Assembly (NCBI GenBank): GCA_015680685.1
Contig: MNCI01038350.1
Coordinates: 7,837 to 71,836, forward strand
From: Gnetum montanum
Lineage: Eukaryota > Streptophyta > Gnetopsida > Gnetales > Gnetaceae
Length of the DNA: 64,000 bases
Reading direction: 5' to 3'
Shown piece after piece: positions 1-12,156 of the stretch. A program made the translations under genes and the position numbers. The first letter of the stretch is position 1; the number at the start of each line of letters is the position of its first letter. Under the pieces are notes generated by a model. That model was given only the letters and a program-made list of their open reading frames with translations, did not search any database and was not told where the DNA came from.

Positions 1-50
1 ATTTTACCATTTATAGCCTATTCCTAGGTAATTCTTAGCACTATAATCAT

Positions 51-2830
51 GCCTTTTCAAAAAACCACCAAATTACCCTTCACCTTCACTAGTGAAGATC
101 ATTAGCAGCAAGTCATGAGGGTGTATGATCCCAAAGATCCTACAATCATTAAGTGTAGGTGATCTTTGAGAGTCAAAGGTGGGAGTTCTAATTTTACAAC
201 CATTAATGAAGATAATTATAACTTCATTTGTGCCAAAATATAGGCAAGCATGTTAATTCCATGAATTGAAGCCAAGGCTAAAAGGTAGTTTGAACTCATA
301 CATAGGGGTGGAAAAGAGTACATCCATTCCTTGTATGAAGAAATTCTTCTTAACAATGTTTATTTTAGCGACCTAGCCCAATTGATTGCCATAGAGGAGG
401 AAGATGACAAGCCTACCTTTGGGGAACAATAAGAAGAAGAGGATGAATTTAGAGTAGAATCTAAGCTTGAAAACATCCTTGGAGGACTGTTCTAACAAAT
501 AGCCCCCAACATCATAGAACCTTCTCCTAATGCTTTTTTCTTCTTCATGAACATTGTGCCACTATCTTCTAGTCCTCCATACCCTACTACAGAAAATCCC
601 ATGCTAGTTGTAGCCACACATCACACTCAATCAATGCCATAAACAATAAACTATAACACATCAATGACATTTGCAACACAGCCTTGATATACAAAATCAT
701 CATGGTGGCTTTTACCAATGCAAATCCAATAAATACTCACATGGGGTCCACCATGAGACCCCTAGAAACACAAGGCTCACACACCACATTTGTCCCTTTT
801 GTGCCTCAAGTATTAGCACAAACATATTTTGCTTTGTTTGGCCCATAAGCAACAACCATAACGCAACCTTTTCCTTTTGTCATGCAACCCATAACGAGGC
901 CACAAGCCTCATAACAGATGCCATAACCTTATGTATAGACCTTGCAAACTATGAAGCCACCGCAAGGCTTGGATCAAGCCTTCCAAATGATCCAAGACAT
1001 AATAGAGGAGTTGAAGAGGCTTAAAGCCTCTACCACACAAATCGTCAAAATCATGAACTTCTACTAGGAAAACCTCATGAGTCCTATAGTCCAACCCTTT
1101 ACACTTCCTCCTGGTGTCCCCATTCTCCAATTTAGAAAATATAATGAAGAAGTTGACCCTAATGCTCACCTTATTACCTTTTGATCTAAATGTTTTCTCG
1201 TGAAGCCATGGCCTCATACCATCATGAGGATTTTCCCTATGTCTTTGAATAGGAAAGCACTTGATTGGTATCAAACATTGCCTAGAGGGTCTATATCCTC
1301 TTTGGAAGACTTAGTAGCCTAGTTTTTCAACCACTTCAAATATAACTTGAAGCCTAACATAACACTTGAAGAACTCATGAAGGTCAAGCAAGGGTCCTTA
1401 GAGTTGGTACAAAAACTCATTTAGTGGTGGAATGGACTACTAAATGAAATACTAGAGTTCATATCCAAAACCCACTTGCTAGCCATATTCAAGGAAGTAG
1501 TTACTGACTTCATCAACTCTAAACTCTACTACCTTGATCCATGATCTCTTAGCCAGCATTTTCACAAACTAAACATATTGAGGATGATGTGAAGGCTAGC
1601 CATGATTTGACCTACATATCATATAAAAACTAGCACACTCAAAGAGACAAGGAAAAGAGAAAATAAAAAAACACTACTGTAGAAACTATAACCAAAGAAG
1701 CCAAGACCACAAACCAAGGACCAAAGATCAACCCACCTAAGGTCCCCACCAATGACCATAATAACCAACCATCAACTTCTGGGACCACTACATTAACAAC
1801 AAGTAGACCTAACTATGAAAGGAAGGGTAGTTCTAAATATACTACATTGGCATTAAGACCATCCAAGTTGCTAGATCAAGTATTAAGATGTAGACACATA
1901 AAACATAAACAAATGATCAAAGCCAATTGAAAGAAACACAAGCAACTATGTGAAATAGCCAAGGATCCAACTTGGGCAATGCAAGATGATCCTTAGTTGT
2001 CTAAATACTCTAAGCTAGATCACTTTTGCTATTATCATTAATTACTTGCTCATGATATATATTTCTATCTTGCATGAAGAATGACCTACAATCAATGATA
2101 GATAAGGAGGAACTAGTCCTAAATGCTTCTAACCTAGTTTATCCATAGAACCAATTGATGTAGGTCTATAAAGACCTATTGAATGCTAATGATAGCTCCT
2201 ATGTTATTTTGGAATTCAACATCGATGACAATAGGAGACCTATAAGAGAACCATTCGTGATCCAAGTATCCCTCTACAATGAAAAGGCTTCTTTGGCTTC
2301 ACATAGCTCAAGAACTCCCTTTATTATGAGAGTACCATCACAAATGCCTTCAAGGAAACCTTTTTTCATCAAGGTTTCCCAACCCAATACAACTCAAACA
2401 GCCATAGCCTAAACAACTGTACAATGACCTTCTATTGTGTCCAATTCTACTACCTCTTCCTTACAACCAACAGCTAACAACCAAAAAACTATAACTAAAT
2501 AAGGAAAGAAGCATAAGCAAAATCTTAACAACAAGGAAGACAAGTAGATGGAGGCATGAAAGGAAGTGGACCCACCTAAGTCCACTCCCATTTTATCTAT
2601 ACTTATGACCTCTTTTTCTCCATCGTTTTCAACCAATGAGACACACAAGAATACTAAGGCCCACAATGCAAAAAACCAAAAGAGTCACAACAGCCATAGC
2701 CTAAAGTTGAAGTTCTCATTTTGGGATGCATGGAGGAAGCAAAGCACAACTCGAGTGACAAATCCACGACCAATGACAAAAAATGTCCTCAATGCAATGG
2801 ACTAAGTTAGTAATCACTTAGGTAAAAAAA
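51..2830 (+). pseudogene. E0 Ty3/gypsy gag remnant
   Basis: Decayed gag polyprotein of a Ty3/gypsy retrotransposon. A plausible start is the ATG at 51. The capsid core at about 1,130-1,545 contains NEEVDPNAHLITF, the typical plant gag phrase ALDWYQTLPRGSISSLEDL, and a following NHFKYNLKP helix region. Many in-frame TAG, TAA and TGA codons interrupt it (for example after GEQ near 430 and in LVA-stop-FFNHF near 1,320), so it cannot be translated as it stands. The 26,628-27,098 region on the - strand is a paralogue: both share YNFIC-KI, GKEYI and an acidic segment followed by LSSSPPYP. From 1,600 to 2,830 the frame is lysine-rich and then proline/serine-rich, as expected for a nucleocapsid tail. 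I did not find a clean CCHC knuckle. Family assignment is good; exact ends are approximate. Confidence 0.75.
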
Positions 2831-3013
2831 CACAATGTTAAGCTTATATGACCTAATCATGACTTTTTCCACACATTGTAAGGTACTAGTTAAAATGTTG
2901 ACCTTTGTACCTATTTGTTAGGACATTCCTACTTACAAGAAAGCCATCCATGTAGTGATGATTCCTCCATCACTAGGAGAGGAGAAGTTAAGGTTAATCT
3001 TTAGAAAGGAGAA

Positions 3014-3650
3014 GTGATAATAGGCCCTTTATTCATAACCATATGCATTGGAGAATTTAAAATACATCAAGTGCAGGTTAATGATGGAGCTACAACCAAC
3101 ATCATCCCATGCACGATCATCGAGTGCATGAGCTTAACTAAGCAAGTACAACCTATGACCATCACAGCTCTTAAGTCCTTCAATGGATCAAGAGTTGTCA
3201 TCAAGGGGTCTATCTCCTTGGATTTTGTAGCTAGAGAACAATTCCATACAACTGCAAACTTCTTGGTGGTGGAAGAGACACCAAGATTCAACTTGATCCT
3301 AGAAAGACCTTGGTTGGATCAATTATGAGCTATCTCCTCATCCATTGACCAAGAAATTCACCTTTCTTACAACGGAGGTGAAATCATCATTCATGGTGAC
3401 AACATAACTCTCCTAGCTATCAACAAAATGGACATACAATAGGGATCCAAAGTGGAGCTTCAAGAAGAATCTCCTAGCCATGAAGAGAAAAAACCCAAGA
3501 TAACCAATGATAACAATGATAGGTAACATGATACATTATGGGACGAACTCCCTTTTAACATCATAAGAGAAGGAGATTGCAAATATAAGCTTAGGTAGAG
3601 TAGGCCTTACTCACTCCCTAATCTTGTAAAGATTAGAAAGAGTTTGCATA
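3014..3650 (+). pseudogene. E0 retropepsin-like protease remnant
   Basis: Aspartic protease domain of the same E0 element. The open stretch 3,014-3,328 reads VQVNDGATTNIIP at the active-site position (family consensus is D-S/T/G-G-A-S/T) and ends with FNLILERPWLDQL, the characteristic plant Ty3 protease C-terminal motif (usually Y-LILGRPWLH). The catalytic segment reads NDGATTN, so Asp is kept but the local context is unusual. The frame continues with stops to about 3,650 (SYNGGEIIIHGDNITLLAI). No reverse transcriptase follows. AT-rich DNA begins at 3,660, so pol is deleted or was never present in this copy. Confidence 0.72.
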
Positions 3651-3659
3651 AGTGAAGTT

Positions 3660-4305
3660 TACCTTAACCTTCCCATGCTTCTATGATTAGATATAACAAT
3701 AGCCATATAACCTTACTTTTCATTTATAGTTTATTATTTATGCAATTGTTGTTTTACACTTTATGCACATACCCTAATGCATGTAGCCTAAGTTCATTTG
3801 CATTGTTATCTACCAAATTTCTTTATTTTTACTTATTTTTTAAACATTAAAAAATCATCTCTTTATGACATGGTTCACTATGATCTTAAATTAGCATTCT
3901 TGTCTACTAAGACATTAAACTAGCACTACCATCTGCTAAGATGTTAAACTAGCATTATGGTCCACCATGGCCATAAACTAGAAAAACTATATAACCTATT
4001 CCCATGATGTCCTAAAACTAGAAACAATTCCTTTTGTTATTATATCTCCTTTTTTTAGCCTATTATTGCATTGATTTAATGTTACAACAAGAACATCAAT
4101 ATAGCCATGTTTATAACATTTACTACTATAAATGCATATAGCCAAAAAATAAAACCAAATATTGAAATTTAAAATTAAAATTTCCATAACATGTAGCCAT
4201 AACTACAATTTTCGGAAATGATGCCAAAGAATAACCATCTATGACATAGTCTTGGCTAACCATAGCCATAAACATGAAAACAAAAACAAGCTAAACTGAA
4301 GGAGG
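3660..4305. other. AT-rich spacer
   Basis: Contains the short tandem repeat at 3,868-3,982 and repeated CATAGCCATAA-like words, but no supported coding frame. It probably belongs to the non-coding part of the E0 insertion or to the 3' flank of the - strand gene relic. Confidence 0.5.
3868..3982 (+). repeat. Degenerate ~30-bp tandem repeat, about four units
   Basis: Successive units of 29-31 bp end in the shared core TTAAACTAGCA or a close variant (near 3,890, 3,917, 3,947 and 3,977). Most variable positions are transitions. It lies in the non-coding DNA between the E0 protease and the - strand gene relic. No function is visible. Confidence 0.55.
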
Positions 4306-7249
4306 CTATTGAGTAGTATCTAGAGGAGGAAGTGGCAGGTCATTCCCACCCATGCCACTAGGATCACCAATCTTTCATGAGGCCTAAAATGCAATAACAT
4401 ATAGCCAATTAGTAACTCATAGCAAAAATCATAACTTAAAACAAAGACTAAAACATAAAACTGATCAAAATTGTGAAGAGTCTAGCTCCATCACTTCCGA
4501 GGGTATATGGGAAAGGCCTTCCTTAAAATGATGGAGGATTTGATCCTCCATCATCCTGACCTAGTCAAAATCCCCAAGTTCAATGCCAAAAAGAATGCCA
4601 AAACTATCTATAGAAGTCCAAGTAGGAGGCTCATGTGTAATAGTAGTTGTAGTGGTCTTACCCGCAATGGTAGTAACTTGAAGAGTAGGGGATTGCTTCA
4701 CCTTGAGAGTACTTTCAAAAAGTTGATAAGCACTCTCTACCTAGATCCCTCGAATGAACAACTTTATTTTATGTCATTCTATTGACTCTTCCTTAAGCCA
4801 TTTTAGGTAGGCCCCATAATCAGCCTTATATTGACGCTTGTATGCCTTTTGTGTCTTGCCCCACTCCAAGACCCAAGTGTAGTGATCCTTTTAATCCCCA
4901 ATCTTTTGAGAGATGAGATCCATTTGCATATGTTACTCCTCCATTTTCCATAATACTACTACTTTTTCCTGAACAACATGCTAGTAGTAGGCCCATGTGA
5001 TCTCCTTAGTCCATAACTCCTCCAAGTTAGCCACTTAGGCTTCCACAAAGGCTTTATGGTTTCAAAGATATCTAATCATGTCCTCCTACCTTTGAGTAAT
5101 TTTCCTCAAGGCCATAACTTTCTCCAATAGGGATTCATTAGACCTCTCTATCTCCCATGAAGCTTTTGTGCATGGCATTGCTAAACCAATGGTAGTGTCT
5201 TATAGCTTCATAGGTATACTAGACATACCACAGGGAAGTCTAGGTAAGGAGTCTACCTCCATGGCTTTGCTGAAGTCCCACTTCATAGATGATACCACAC
5301 AAAGCATATAATACAATTGTAAGACAAAATGTAAGATAACCATAATGCAAACAAAGCCTACAATTGAAGCACATAAAAAAAATCCTTACATATCTCAGGT
5401 GTGACCTCATGTAATCAATCAATGATGTTCTTAAACATTCCATGTAAGAACTCCATTTTTTTTGGAGTCTCTACCCATGGTTTCACATGAAACTCAAGGA
5501 TGAGAGCTTGCATTGGTGGCACAAGAACTACTGTAAGCATAACAATCATTGAAAGGTTAGGATGATGGCCAAAGATAACCAATGAAATATAATGAAAATA
5601 GTGAGCATAAGCATACCTGGATCCTCCTCCACTAGCATGATGATGGGAAAGGTACCTAGCACCACCTCACCAAACAAGGCATCTAGATCATCTACACTAG
5701 CATTAGCAAGTCCTTCAACCATATGTTGTTTTAGGAGCACCTGTTCTGCACACCTTTTTTTGCCTCCATAGTGGCTTGGGATACTATAACCTAACAGTTA
5801 TCTATAAGCATGGCACATAGAAAGCCACTCAACACATAAAACCATAAAGTAGCCACAAAATTTTAAAACATGAAATAGCAAAAGTTAAACAAAGCATACC
5901 TACAAATGCCTACTATGATGGCTTAAGCTTAAACTTAAGTTTTTTCTAGGGTAGGCTAGGGGTGCCTCCTCCATAGGCCTCTTGAGTTTCCCTCTAGCTA
6001 ACCCTTTAGCCTCCATACACCATCATTTGGCATCCTAAACACTAGCAGGAAACAAGAGGGGCTCATCATCATCAATACTATTAGGAGACTCATGCTACCT
6101 AACATCAAGATTCTTAGTGGTGATGGATAATGTTTCAGCTATCCCCTCTAGTAGGTTCTAGGCCTACAATGTTGTGTAAATGTGCTTTATCCAAGGCCTA
6201 GAAATTTGGCTTGGGTCTTGGGAAAACAATTGGCCATTCCTATACACCATCAAAAACTCCATAAACCTATTTTGATAATCTACAAAAAATGCAAAGGGCA
6301 TATGGATTATCATAGAGGTGTCAACATGAAGTCTAAAGATCTTCTCTCAAAGCCCAGTAGCCAAAGAAGTAGCCCAATCAAATTTGATGCCCTTTATCAA
6401 GACCTTTAACAAAGGGTATGATTCCTTTATGTTAGGGTTCATGAAACTATCCATCAAAATTCTAGAGTGGCCCATGCTAGCACCAAGCCACTCTAGAACT
6501 TCCTTGTGATTGTTCATTTCCCTCACTATCCTAGTGGAAACCTTTACCCCATTGACAAGAACACCAAAAAATTCATGAAAGAGGCTAGCACCTATGTCAA
6601 TGTTCACCTTAACATCTCAAATGATGGTGCTAAAGCAACCAACCTCCTCATTAGAGGATTTGATGACGTCCAAAATCTCCATAGTAAGAATGGAAGGAAT
6701 AGGTGCCATAAATACATTGAACAAACCTGCATGCTAGATGTTTGCTTGAATGTATCTAGGTGCCTATTCCTTTAGCCACTCCTATGCTGATGTCACATCA
6801 CCAAACTTCAAGATGAGGGTATCCTCATGGCATGAACGTGAAAGTGGTATAGTAACATCAGCTAAGGTGGAAGGTCCTGTGAAGTAATAACCAAAGGTTA
6901 ACATCCATATGAGTAATTTAACAACCAAAAAAATGAATTAAACACTTAAAGACATCAAAAACTATAAATTACATGTCCACCTTTACTTTTCTTTTGCAAT
7001 GCAGAGGTTCTAGCTACAAGGGTCCAATCTATGCTATCAACATCTACCCACCAATTGTGCATCATCTCATTGTCCTTGCACTTTTTGCATGCAAGGTTAA
7101 ACGTCGTGGCATATTCATCAAAGTCCCCTTTTAACTTTTGATACATAGCACCTTTGATTTTTGGACTCTTGGTGAATTTGTCTAAAGCGGTTTGAGCCAC
7201 TGCTAGGATTTGATCATTGACAATCAAGCCTTGATTGTTGACCTTGCAC
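4306..7249 (-). pseudogene. Decayed multi-exon gene relic, coiled-coil rich, function unknown
   Basis: I do not recognise the product. Reading the - strand, coding-like stretches are bounded by splice-like sites: exon a 7,249-6,973 (acceptor TTCTTGCAG, donor GTAATT), exon b 6,876-5,900 (acceptor TTACTTCACAG, donor GTATGC), exon c 5,790-5,617 (donor GTATGC), exon d 5,530-5,390 (acceptor ATGCTTACAG, donor GTAAGG), exon e about 5,269-4,470 and a last exon f 4,383-4,306 (acceptor GCATTTTAG) ending PPLDTTQ-stop. Exon b contains FDWATSLATGL and YQNRFMEFLMVYRNGQ. Exon e is long, charged and heptad-like (ALRKITQR, VANLEELWTKEITWAYY, WGKTQKAYKRQYKADYG), suggesting a coiled coil. At least eight stops and one frameshift near 6,340 show it is dead. 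The 5' end is cut by the E1 LTR at 7,288. It could be an accessory gene of a retroelement carried antisense, as in the Grande/Tat group, or an unrelated host gene. Confidence 0.5.
4528..4554. repeat. Perfect 12-bp inverted repeat with 3-nt loop
   Basis: ATGATGGAGGAT, loop TTG, then ATCCTCCATCAT. The arms are exact reverse complements in otherwise heavily mutated DNA. It lies in the last long exon of the - strand gene relic. Confidence 0.8.
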
Positions 7250-7287
7250 CTGCAAGAAGTTAAATTAATGAAGTTAGGTAAGGTAAT

Positions 7288-8161
7288 TGATGAGTCATAG
7301 TCTACCAAGCTCTGATATCAAGTATGCGATATTGAGTATGCAATATTGTAGGCCTGGAAATGATGTCAGATATTCGATATCGTTGTTCCCATGTTATCCT
7401 ATAAATACAGCATTAGGACACATGGTAGAAGGGGGTTTTTTAGAGAGATGAGTATTCATTAAATTTTTAGTTTTCAATTCTTATAGTTAGTTTTAGTATT
7501 CTTTCCAAGTGCATTCCTATAGTGTGATGCTTGTAATTGTATAGAACCTTTGTTCAAGTGTGATGTACTTGGACACACACATGATCAACAATAAAGATTA
7601 AGATTACTACAACATTGTAGCATTCACTTAGCTTTTAATTGTTTTAATTGTTTATCATTTAATATTTTTTTATTATTTAATATTTCTTTTATTTTCATTT
7701 ACTATTCATGTTGTTAATGTGGAATGAGTATGCCTTAATCACGAACATTTAAGTGTAACTACGTTGTAACCCAGTAGTGTGTCAAGTAGTGCTTCAAGTG
7801 ATGTGTGCTTGGTAATCCTAGAAGTGGTACATGAAGTTCAAGATGCATATGAATGATTAGGAATAGATTCTCATTGCATTTAGGCTAGTTTAGATCTTAT
7901 TTACTATTTCCCAATAGCTTAATTAAGTTATCTCTTATTGTCCATAGGAGTAGCATAGTAGTAGGGATCACATCATACACCTCACTTTGGACTAAACCAT
8001 ATGTGACAAAGTAAATACTAGTCCAAGTAGGAAGATAGCAAACTATGATCAACATATAATTTTCTAGGTTCCACAACTAGTCCATCCATGGATTTCGACC
8101 GGATCGCATGTACACGCTCGTATTCGTATGGTTGAGTGCAGGGGTACCTTGTTGCTCATCA
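7288..8161 (+). repeat. E1 5' LTR (874 bp)
   Basis: Begins TGATGAGTCAT and ends CTCATCA, and aligns over most of its length with both E2 LTRs (37,017-37,873 and 45,408-46,289). Shared landmarks are TATAAATA at 7,400, the polyadenylation signal AATAAA at 7,590, the TGATGTGTGCTTGGTAATCC block near 7,800 and GGGGTACCT near 8,140. The U3 part carries repeated GATATC/GATATT words. It cuts the - strand gene relic immediately upstream. Confidence 0.85.
7400..7407 (+). promoter_or_regulatory. TATA box of E1 LTR
   Basis: TATAAATA in the expected U3/R position, conserved in sequence and place in both E2 LTRs (37,143 and 45,534). Confidence 0.7.
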
Positions 8162-8179
8162 TTGGCATTGTTGTTGGGG
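8162..8179 (+). promoter_or_regulatory. E1 primer-binding site, tRNA-Asp type, decayed
   Basis: The 18 bases directly after the LTR are TTGGCATTGTTGTTGGGG. The Athila/Tat-type site complementary to plant tRNA-Asp is TTGGCGCCGTTGCCGGGG, from memory of that lineage. The five differences are all C-to-T or G-to-A. This places the element in the Athila/Tat-like part of Ty3/gypsy. Confidence 0.75.
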
Positions 8180-8287
8180 ATGGTGCTAGTTATCTAGATT
8201 AGTTATATCCTAAAAGATCAATATAATAGGGTATTTATGATATTTTTTAGATAAATAAATTAAATTTAATTAAGTCACACACAATTC

Positions 8288-9800
8288 ATGACAATGTCTC
8301 TTTTACAAGATAGTAATAACACAAAATCTAGTGAGACAATTCATTGGAGAACCAATGAAATTTATGATGAGGAAGAAGTTTGGAGTACTCAATATTATGT
8401 AGGAGTTTTGTATGTTCATAGACACCCAAACAATACTCAAGGACTTTTGTCATCCAACTCAGACACCTCTAGTGAAGATGGGACATCCCCTAGAATGAGG
8501 AGGCCTGTAAGGCCTAGGACCTTCTCAATGGATGGTAAGAGTACATAAGGGGATGGTTGGAAGACTTAAAAAAGTCATGATAAGTCTTCCAATTCCCTCT
8601 CTTTCTCTATTCTTTCAACATTAGGTTGTGACATGGATGACTATTCCTTAAGGGGTCGACGTAGAAATAAAAATCAAACCCACAGGCAAAATCAAGAATG
8701 CCAACATGAACATAGACAACATTGTTCCAACTCATGAACTGACAACCTATTTAGTGATGATGAATCGCTATTGGCCACTAAGAGCCTAATGCATATAGAA
8801 AAGGCCATTCAGATATCTCATAGGCATCATAAGGAAAGTTGTCTACCTAGGCTTGATTTAAACAACTTTCTTAAGTTCTCAAGAGGCTATGATTTAGATC
8901 CGCAACATCATTTACAAGCTTTCTATGATGCCTATGTATGGAACAACATTGAGAATGGATGGTAAAAGTTTAAGCTATTCCATATAACACTAGTTGGGCA
9001 AGCTAAAGTGTGGTACATGTCTTTAAAATTGAATTCAATTTGCCATTGGCCTACAATGATAAACCTCTTCAATGAAAGATATCAAAACTATGCAAGAGTG
9101 TCAACCTTGAGGAGACAAATCCAAGAGTGGAAACAAGGGCAACATGAACCCTTGGACATGGCCTTAGAAATATATTACTCTTTGTTAAAAAAATGCCCAT
9201 GCCATGGGTTCTCCAAGAAAAGGCTAATGTATCACATCATGGATGGGCTTTGTAATGAAACAAGGAAGACCCTAGGGATGTATGTCCCAGGCCAACTATA
9301 TGAACTATGAATCCATAAATTCCAATAGCTTATTAAGCTGGTAGCAAAAGAAGAAGGAGAAATAGCCAAATGGGAGAATGTTAAAAAATCTTAATAGGAC
9401 CAAACTCTTGAAATAACAGAGGTCCATAATTATGAAGAGAAGAAATCAACTCACCTTGAGGAGGAGAAATCATTCCTACCTTTGCCAATAATAAAATCAT
9501 TAGATGAAATCGAGGTAAAGATCAACAAGATGACAGAGTGGGTACATGTAAAATGTGGAGAATATGTAGACATTATTATAGGGAGATGCATGCAAGATAA
9601 CTTTGATGACAAAAAAAAATAGAGAATACCAAACCTAGAAACAAGATAGAACATCATTCGACAATTGGAAAGAAGGACTGAAGAAACTGAGGATAGGGGC
9701 AAAACTGCAAATCATAAGTATCAATGTAATGTTTGCCTATAGGATCACCCAAAAGGTCAATGCCTAATTTTTTCACATCTACATGAGCATTGGGAAAGAA
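8288..9800 (+). pseudogene. E1 gag polyprotein remnant
   Basis: Gag of the E1/E2 family, starting at ATG 8,288 (MTMSLLQDSNN) and continuing through several stops. The N-terminal part has IHWRTNEIYDEEE, matching IHWRTNKIYVEEN in E2. The capsid-like core (8,771-9,310) contains KFSRGYDLDPQHHLQAFYDA, AKVWYMSLKLNS and FNERYQNYARVSTLRRQIQ, which follow the helix order of the plant retrotransposon gag domain. A cysteine motif CNVCL-stop-DHPKGQC near 9,725 resembles a CCHC knuckle with shortened spacing. Stops include TAA after IENGW and TGA after GQLYEL. This gag differs from that of E0/E5, so at least two Ty3 lineages are present. Confidence 0.75.
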
Positions 9801-10758
9801 TGTTACATCAAAATTTCATACAGAAGTGCATGGTTGGGTGCATCTCTATCCCATAACTTTATGGGTAATTCTACAACTCATCATACTATCCATGGGTAAA
9901 TTCTTACTGGCCTCAGTACTATGCTCAATGATAGTGGAAAAACCCCCAGTTGTGGGGGAGGCCATTTCCAAATTGACCATACCCTTCGTATCACCCGAAA
10001 CCATGTGCTTAATATGTTCAACACCCTATTTCTCCAATTGGATCAACATCCTCTACTTCACCTTGTCATTATCACTCTCCCTAGTAACATCAATCCATGT
10101 CCTCTCTTGCATGATCACCAGCTCATGTTCCTTACACTCCCCCTTAATCTCAATATTCTCATCTATCACCTTCTTCTACATCACCACTAGTTGTACTAGA
10201 AGGTTTTGCACCATAGCATCAACCAATGAACATTACTTATGCTACTATTGACAATAACAATGGGAGTCCTCCACCACATCAGAAGCATCCTTTCTTTAGG
10301 CATGGTCATAAAGACAACATGATTCTAAAACCACTGCATCTTCCAACTCAACACAAGCCCAACATAGTTATGCACCTTCTTTTTCAAACTTAACACCTCA
10401 TGTTACCTTATCCAGGCCATCAATTAATACTCCAACCATGCAACCTAATGAATATAACAATGTGAGGAGACATATCGATCCTTGCATACCATCTTATGGT
10501 CATGGATGCCATAGTGGGTTAGCTTCTTATCATATGACCACATCTTATAATCTACCCTACTATGCCTACTTTAATCAAGTGTGTGAATCCCAATTTGGGT
10601 ATGTTCTTGCCACTACACCAAAAGACACCCAATGGTTTGGACATGACCAAACCCCAATATTTTCAACATGCATGGATCCTAACTTTCCACTTATTAATTC
10701 TTGCCATGATCAAAGGTTTAGTCATGGGGTTACCCCCAATTCTAACAAGAAGAATTAG
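9801..10758 (+). pseudogene. E1 gag tail, Pro/His/Tyr-rich
   Basis: Follows gag without a recognised domain. The open part 10,438-10,758 (MQPNEYNNVRRHIDPCIPSYGHG) is rich in His, Tyr, Pro and Asn and ends FSHGVTPNSNKKN. E2 has a colinear counterpart at 39,650-40,440 containing the same words (HGPTTSSK and a final SHGGDA-type end), so it is a true part of the element. No protease or RT motif is present. Function is unknown; such tails often follow the nucleocapsid. Confidence 0.5.
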
Positions 10759-12138
10759 TAAATGTTTTTTCTTTTCTTTGAGTTTACAATTTTTTATTTT
10801 TTTTGTTTTTCAATTTTTTTTTTCTAATTTCTTGTTTCTAATTTTTTATTTTATCTTTTTGTGGGTAATCTCATTTGTGAATAAAATACTCATGTAACTA
10901 GTCAGTTAAGGCATTGTTCAATGTTATCAAGTCACAAGTGACTAATTGTTTGGATAGTGAGCCCACAACATCCACCCACCCATTCTATTAATAAGAGGTT
11001 CTTGCTCTAGGTATGATGATATTCTTGGTATCATCAAAACTTAAAGTAACTTTCTACTCATTATGCCTAGAGCAAAGAGTGACAAACTAAGAGGGAATGA
11101 CAAGGCTGTGACATCAAGGGGACTTGGGGATTCTCTTTGGTAACATCTGTATGTGCTATCATGCAACCTAGTTATACTAAGATCCTTGTAGATCTAATGA
11201 ACAATAGGAGTAAGAGTTGTAATAAAGGTATTCAATAAAGGAACTCAATACTATTCTAAGGGGTCCCACTAGAAAGACATGCACCCATGCTTGAAGGTTG
11301 GTGGATTTTCCAAATCGCCAAAAGAAGAAAAAGAAAAGAAGAAAAAAGCAAAGAAGAAAAAAAAAGAAATAAAGTAGAAAAGAAAAGCATAAGAAAAACA
11401 TGCCAAAAAAAAATTCAAATCACTCCTCCCTTGTGCAAAATGCCAAGTGATTGTACACCTTACTATCATGATGCTCTTATGGTTTTTTATCATTGGGATG
11501 AAACAATGTGATGTCACTGATCAGAGGTATGGACTTGGTTTTTATCTTGGATTGAAAGGCTAATGGTACTTTAATCATGCACAACACACAAGATTAATTA
11601 TTCCTAGGGTAATTTGTCTCATCTCATAGTCCAGGTACTTCTAACTTGTGTCTTGTGTGTCATAGAATTCATACATCATAGTGATGGTACCTAACATATG
11701 TGTATTTTGTTGCATAGGTGCGGGTTGACTTTAACCCTTCTATTGCCTACAGACATTTTAAGGTGTGGTTACATAAGGGCATTATAGGTTGGAACCTTCT
11801 TTGGAGAGGATCCACTTGCATGACTTTTGTAATTTGTACTTGTTGCACACCACCACATCATTTTATACCCTTTGAGTACTCCATTGCCAAATCTATTCTT
11901 TTCTTTATCATCATTTTAATTGAACATTCATTAGAACCATTACATGTCCTTTTTCCTCATCCTTTTCAAAGAACTTCATTACACTTTTGGTGCCTCAAGT
12001 CCCACTTTCCATTAGCCTAAACCTTTCAAATCTACCTTAAATCCTTCAATTTTAGCCCTAAAAACTTGAACAATCATCAATTCTACTAAGTACCCTATCT
12101 TGGTTGGGATGCACTATTGTGTACGTGATATCATGTCC
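10759..12138 (+). other. E1 non-coding spacer
   Basis: Begins with a T-rich run (10,760-10,860), contains a purine-rich run (about 11,306-11,410) and continues with blocks conserved in E2, including AAATGCCAAGTGAT, GAAACAATGTGATGTCA and AGGTGTGGTTA. No frame here resembles pol. The element therefore has a long untranslated region where RT would be expected. Confidence 0.6.
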
Positions 12139-12156
12139 ATAAAAAGTAAATATAGG
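12139..12156 (+). repeat. L1 target-site duplication, left copy
   Basis: ATAAAAAGTAAATATAGG, identical over 18 bp to 18,167-18,184. Together the two copies bracket the whole L1 element. Confidence 0.75.

Noticed and set aside
6955-7308. ATG of the - strand frame at 7,308 as a true start
   Set aside because: The ATG lies inside the E1 LTR and the frame passes a splice-acceptor-like site at 7,250, so the first codons are intron and LTR sequence.
7288-8161. LTR shared as 3' LTR of E0 and 5' LTR of E1
   Set aside because: No convincing polypurine tract precedes it (E2 has GTGGGGGTA, here AGGTAAGGTAAT), and the E0 gag belongs to a different lineage from E1.
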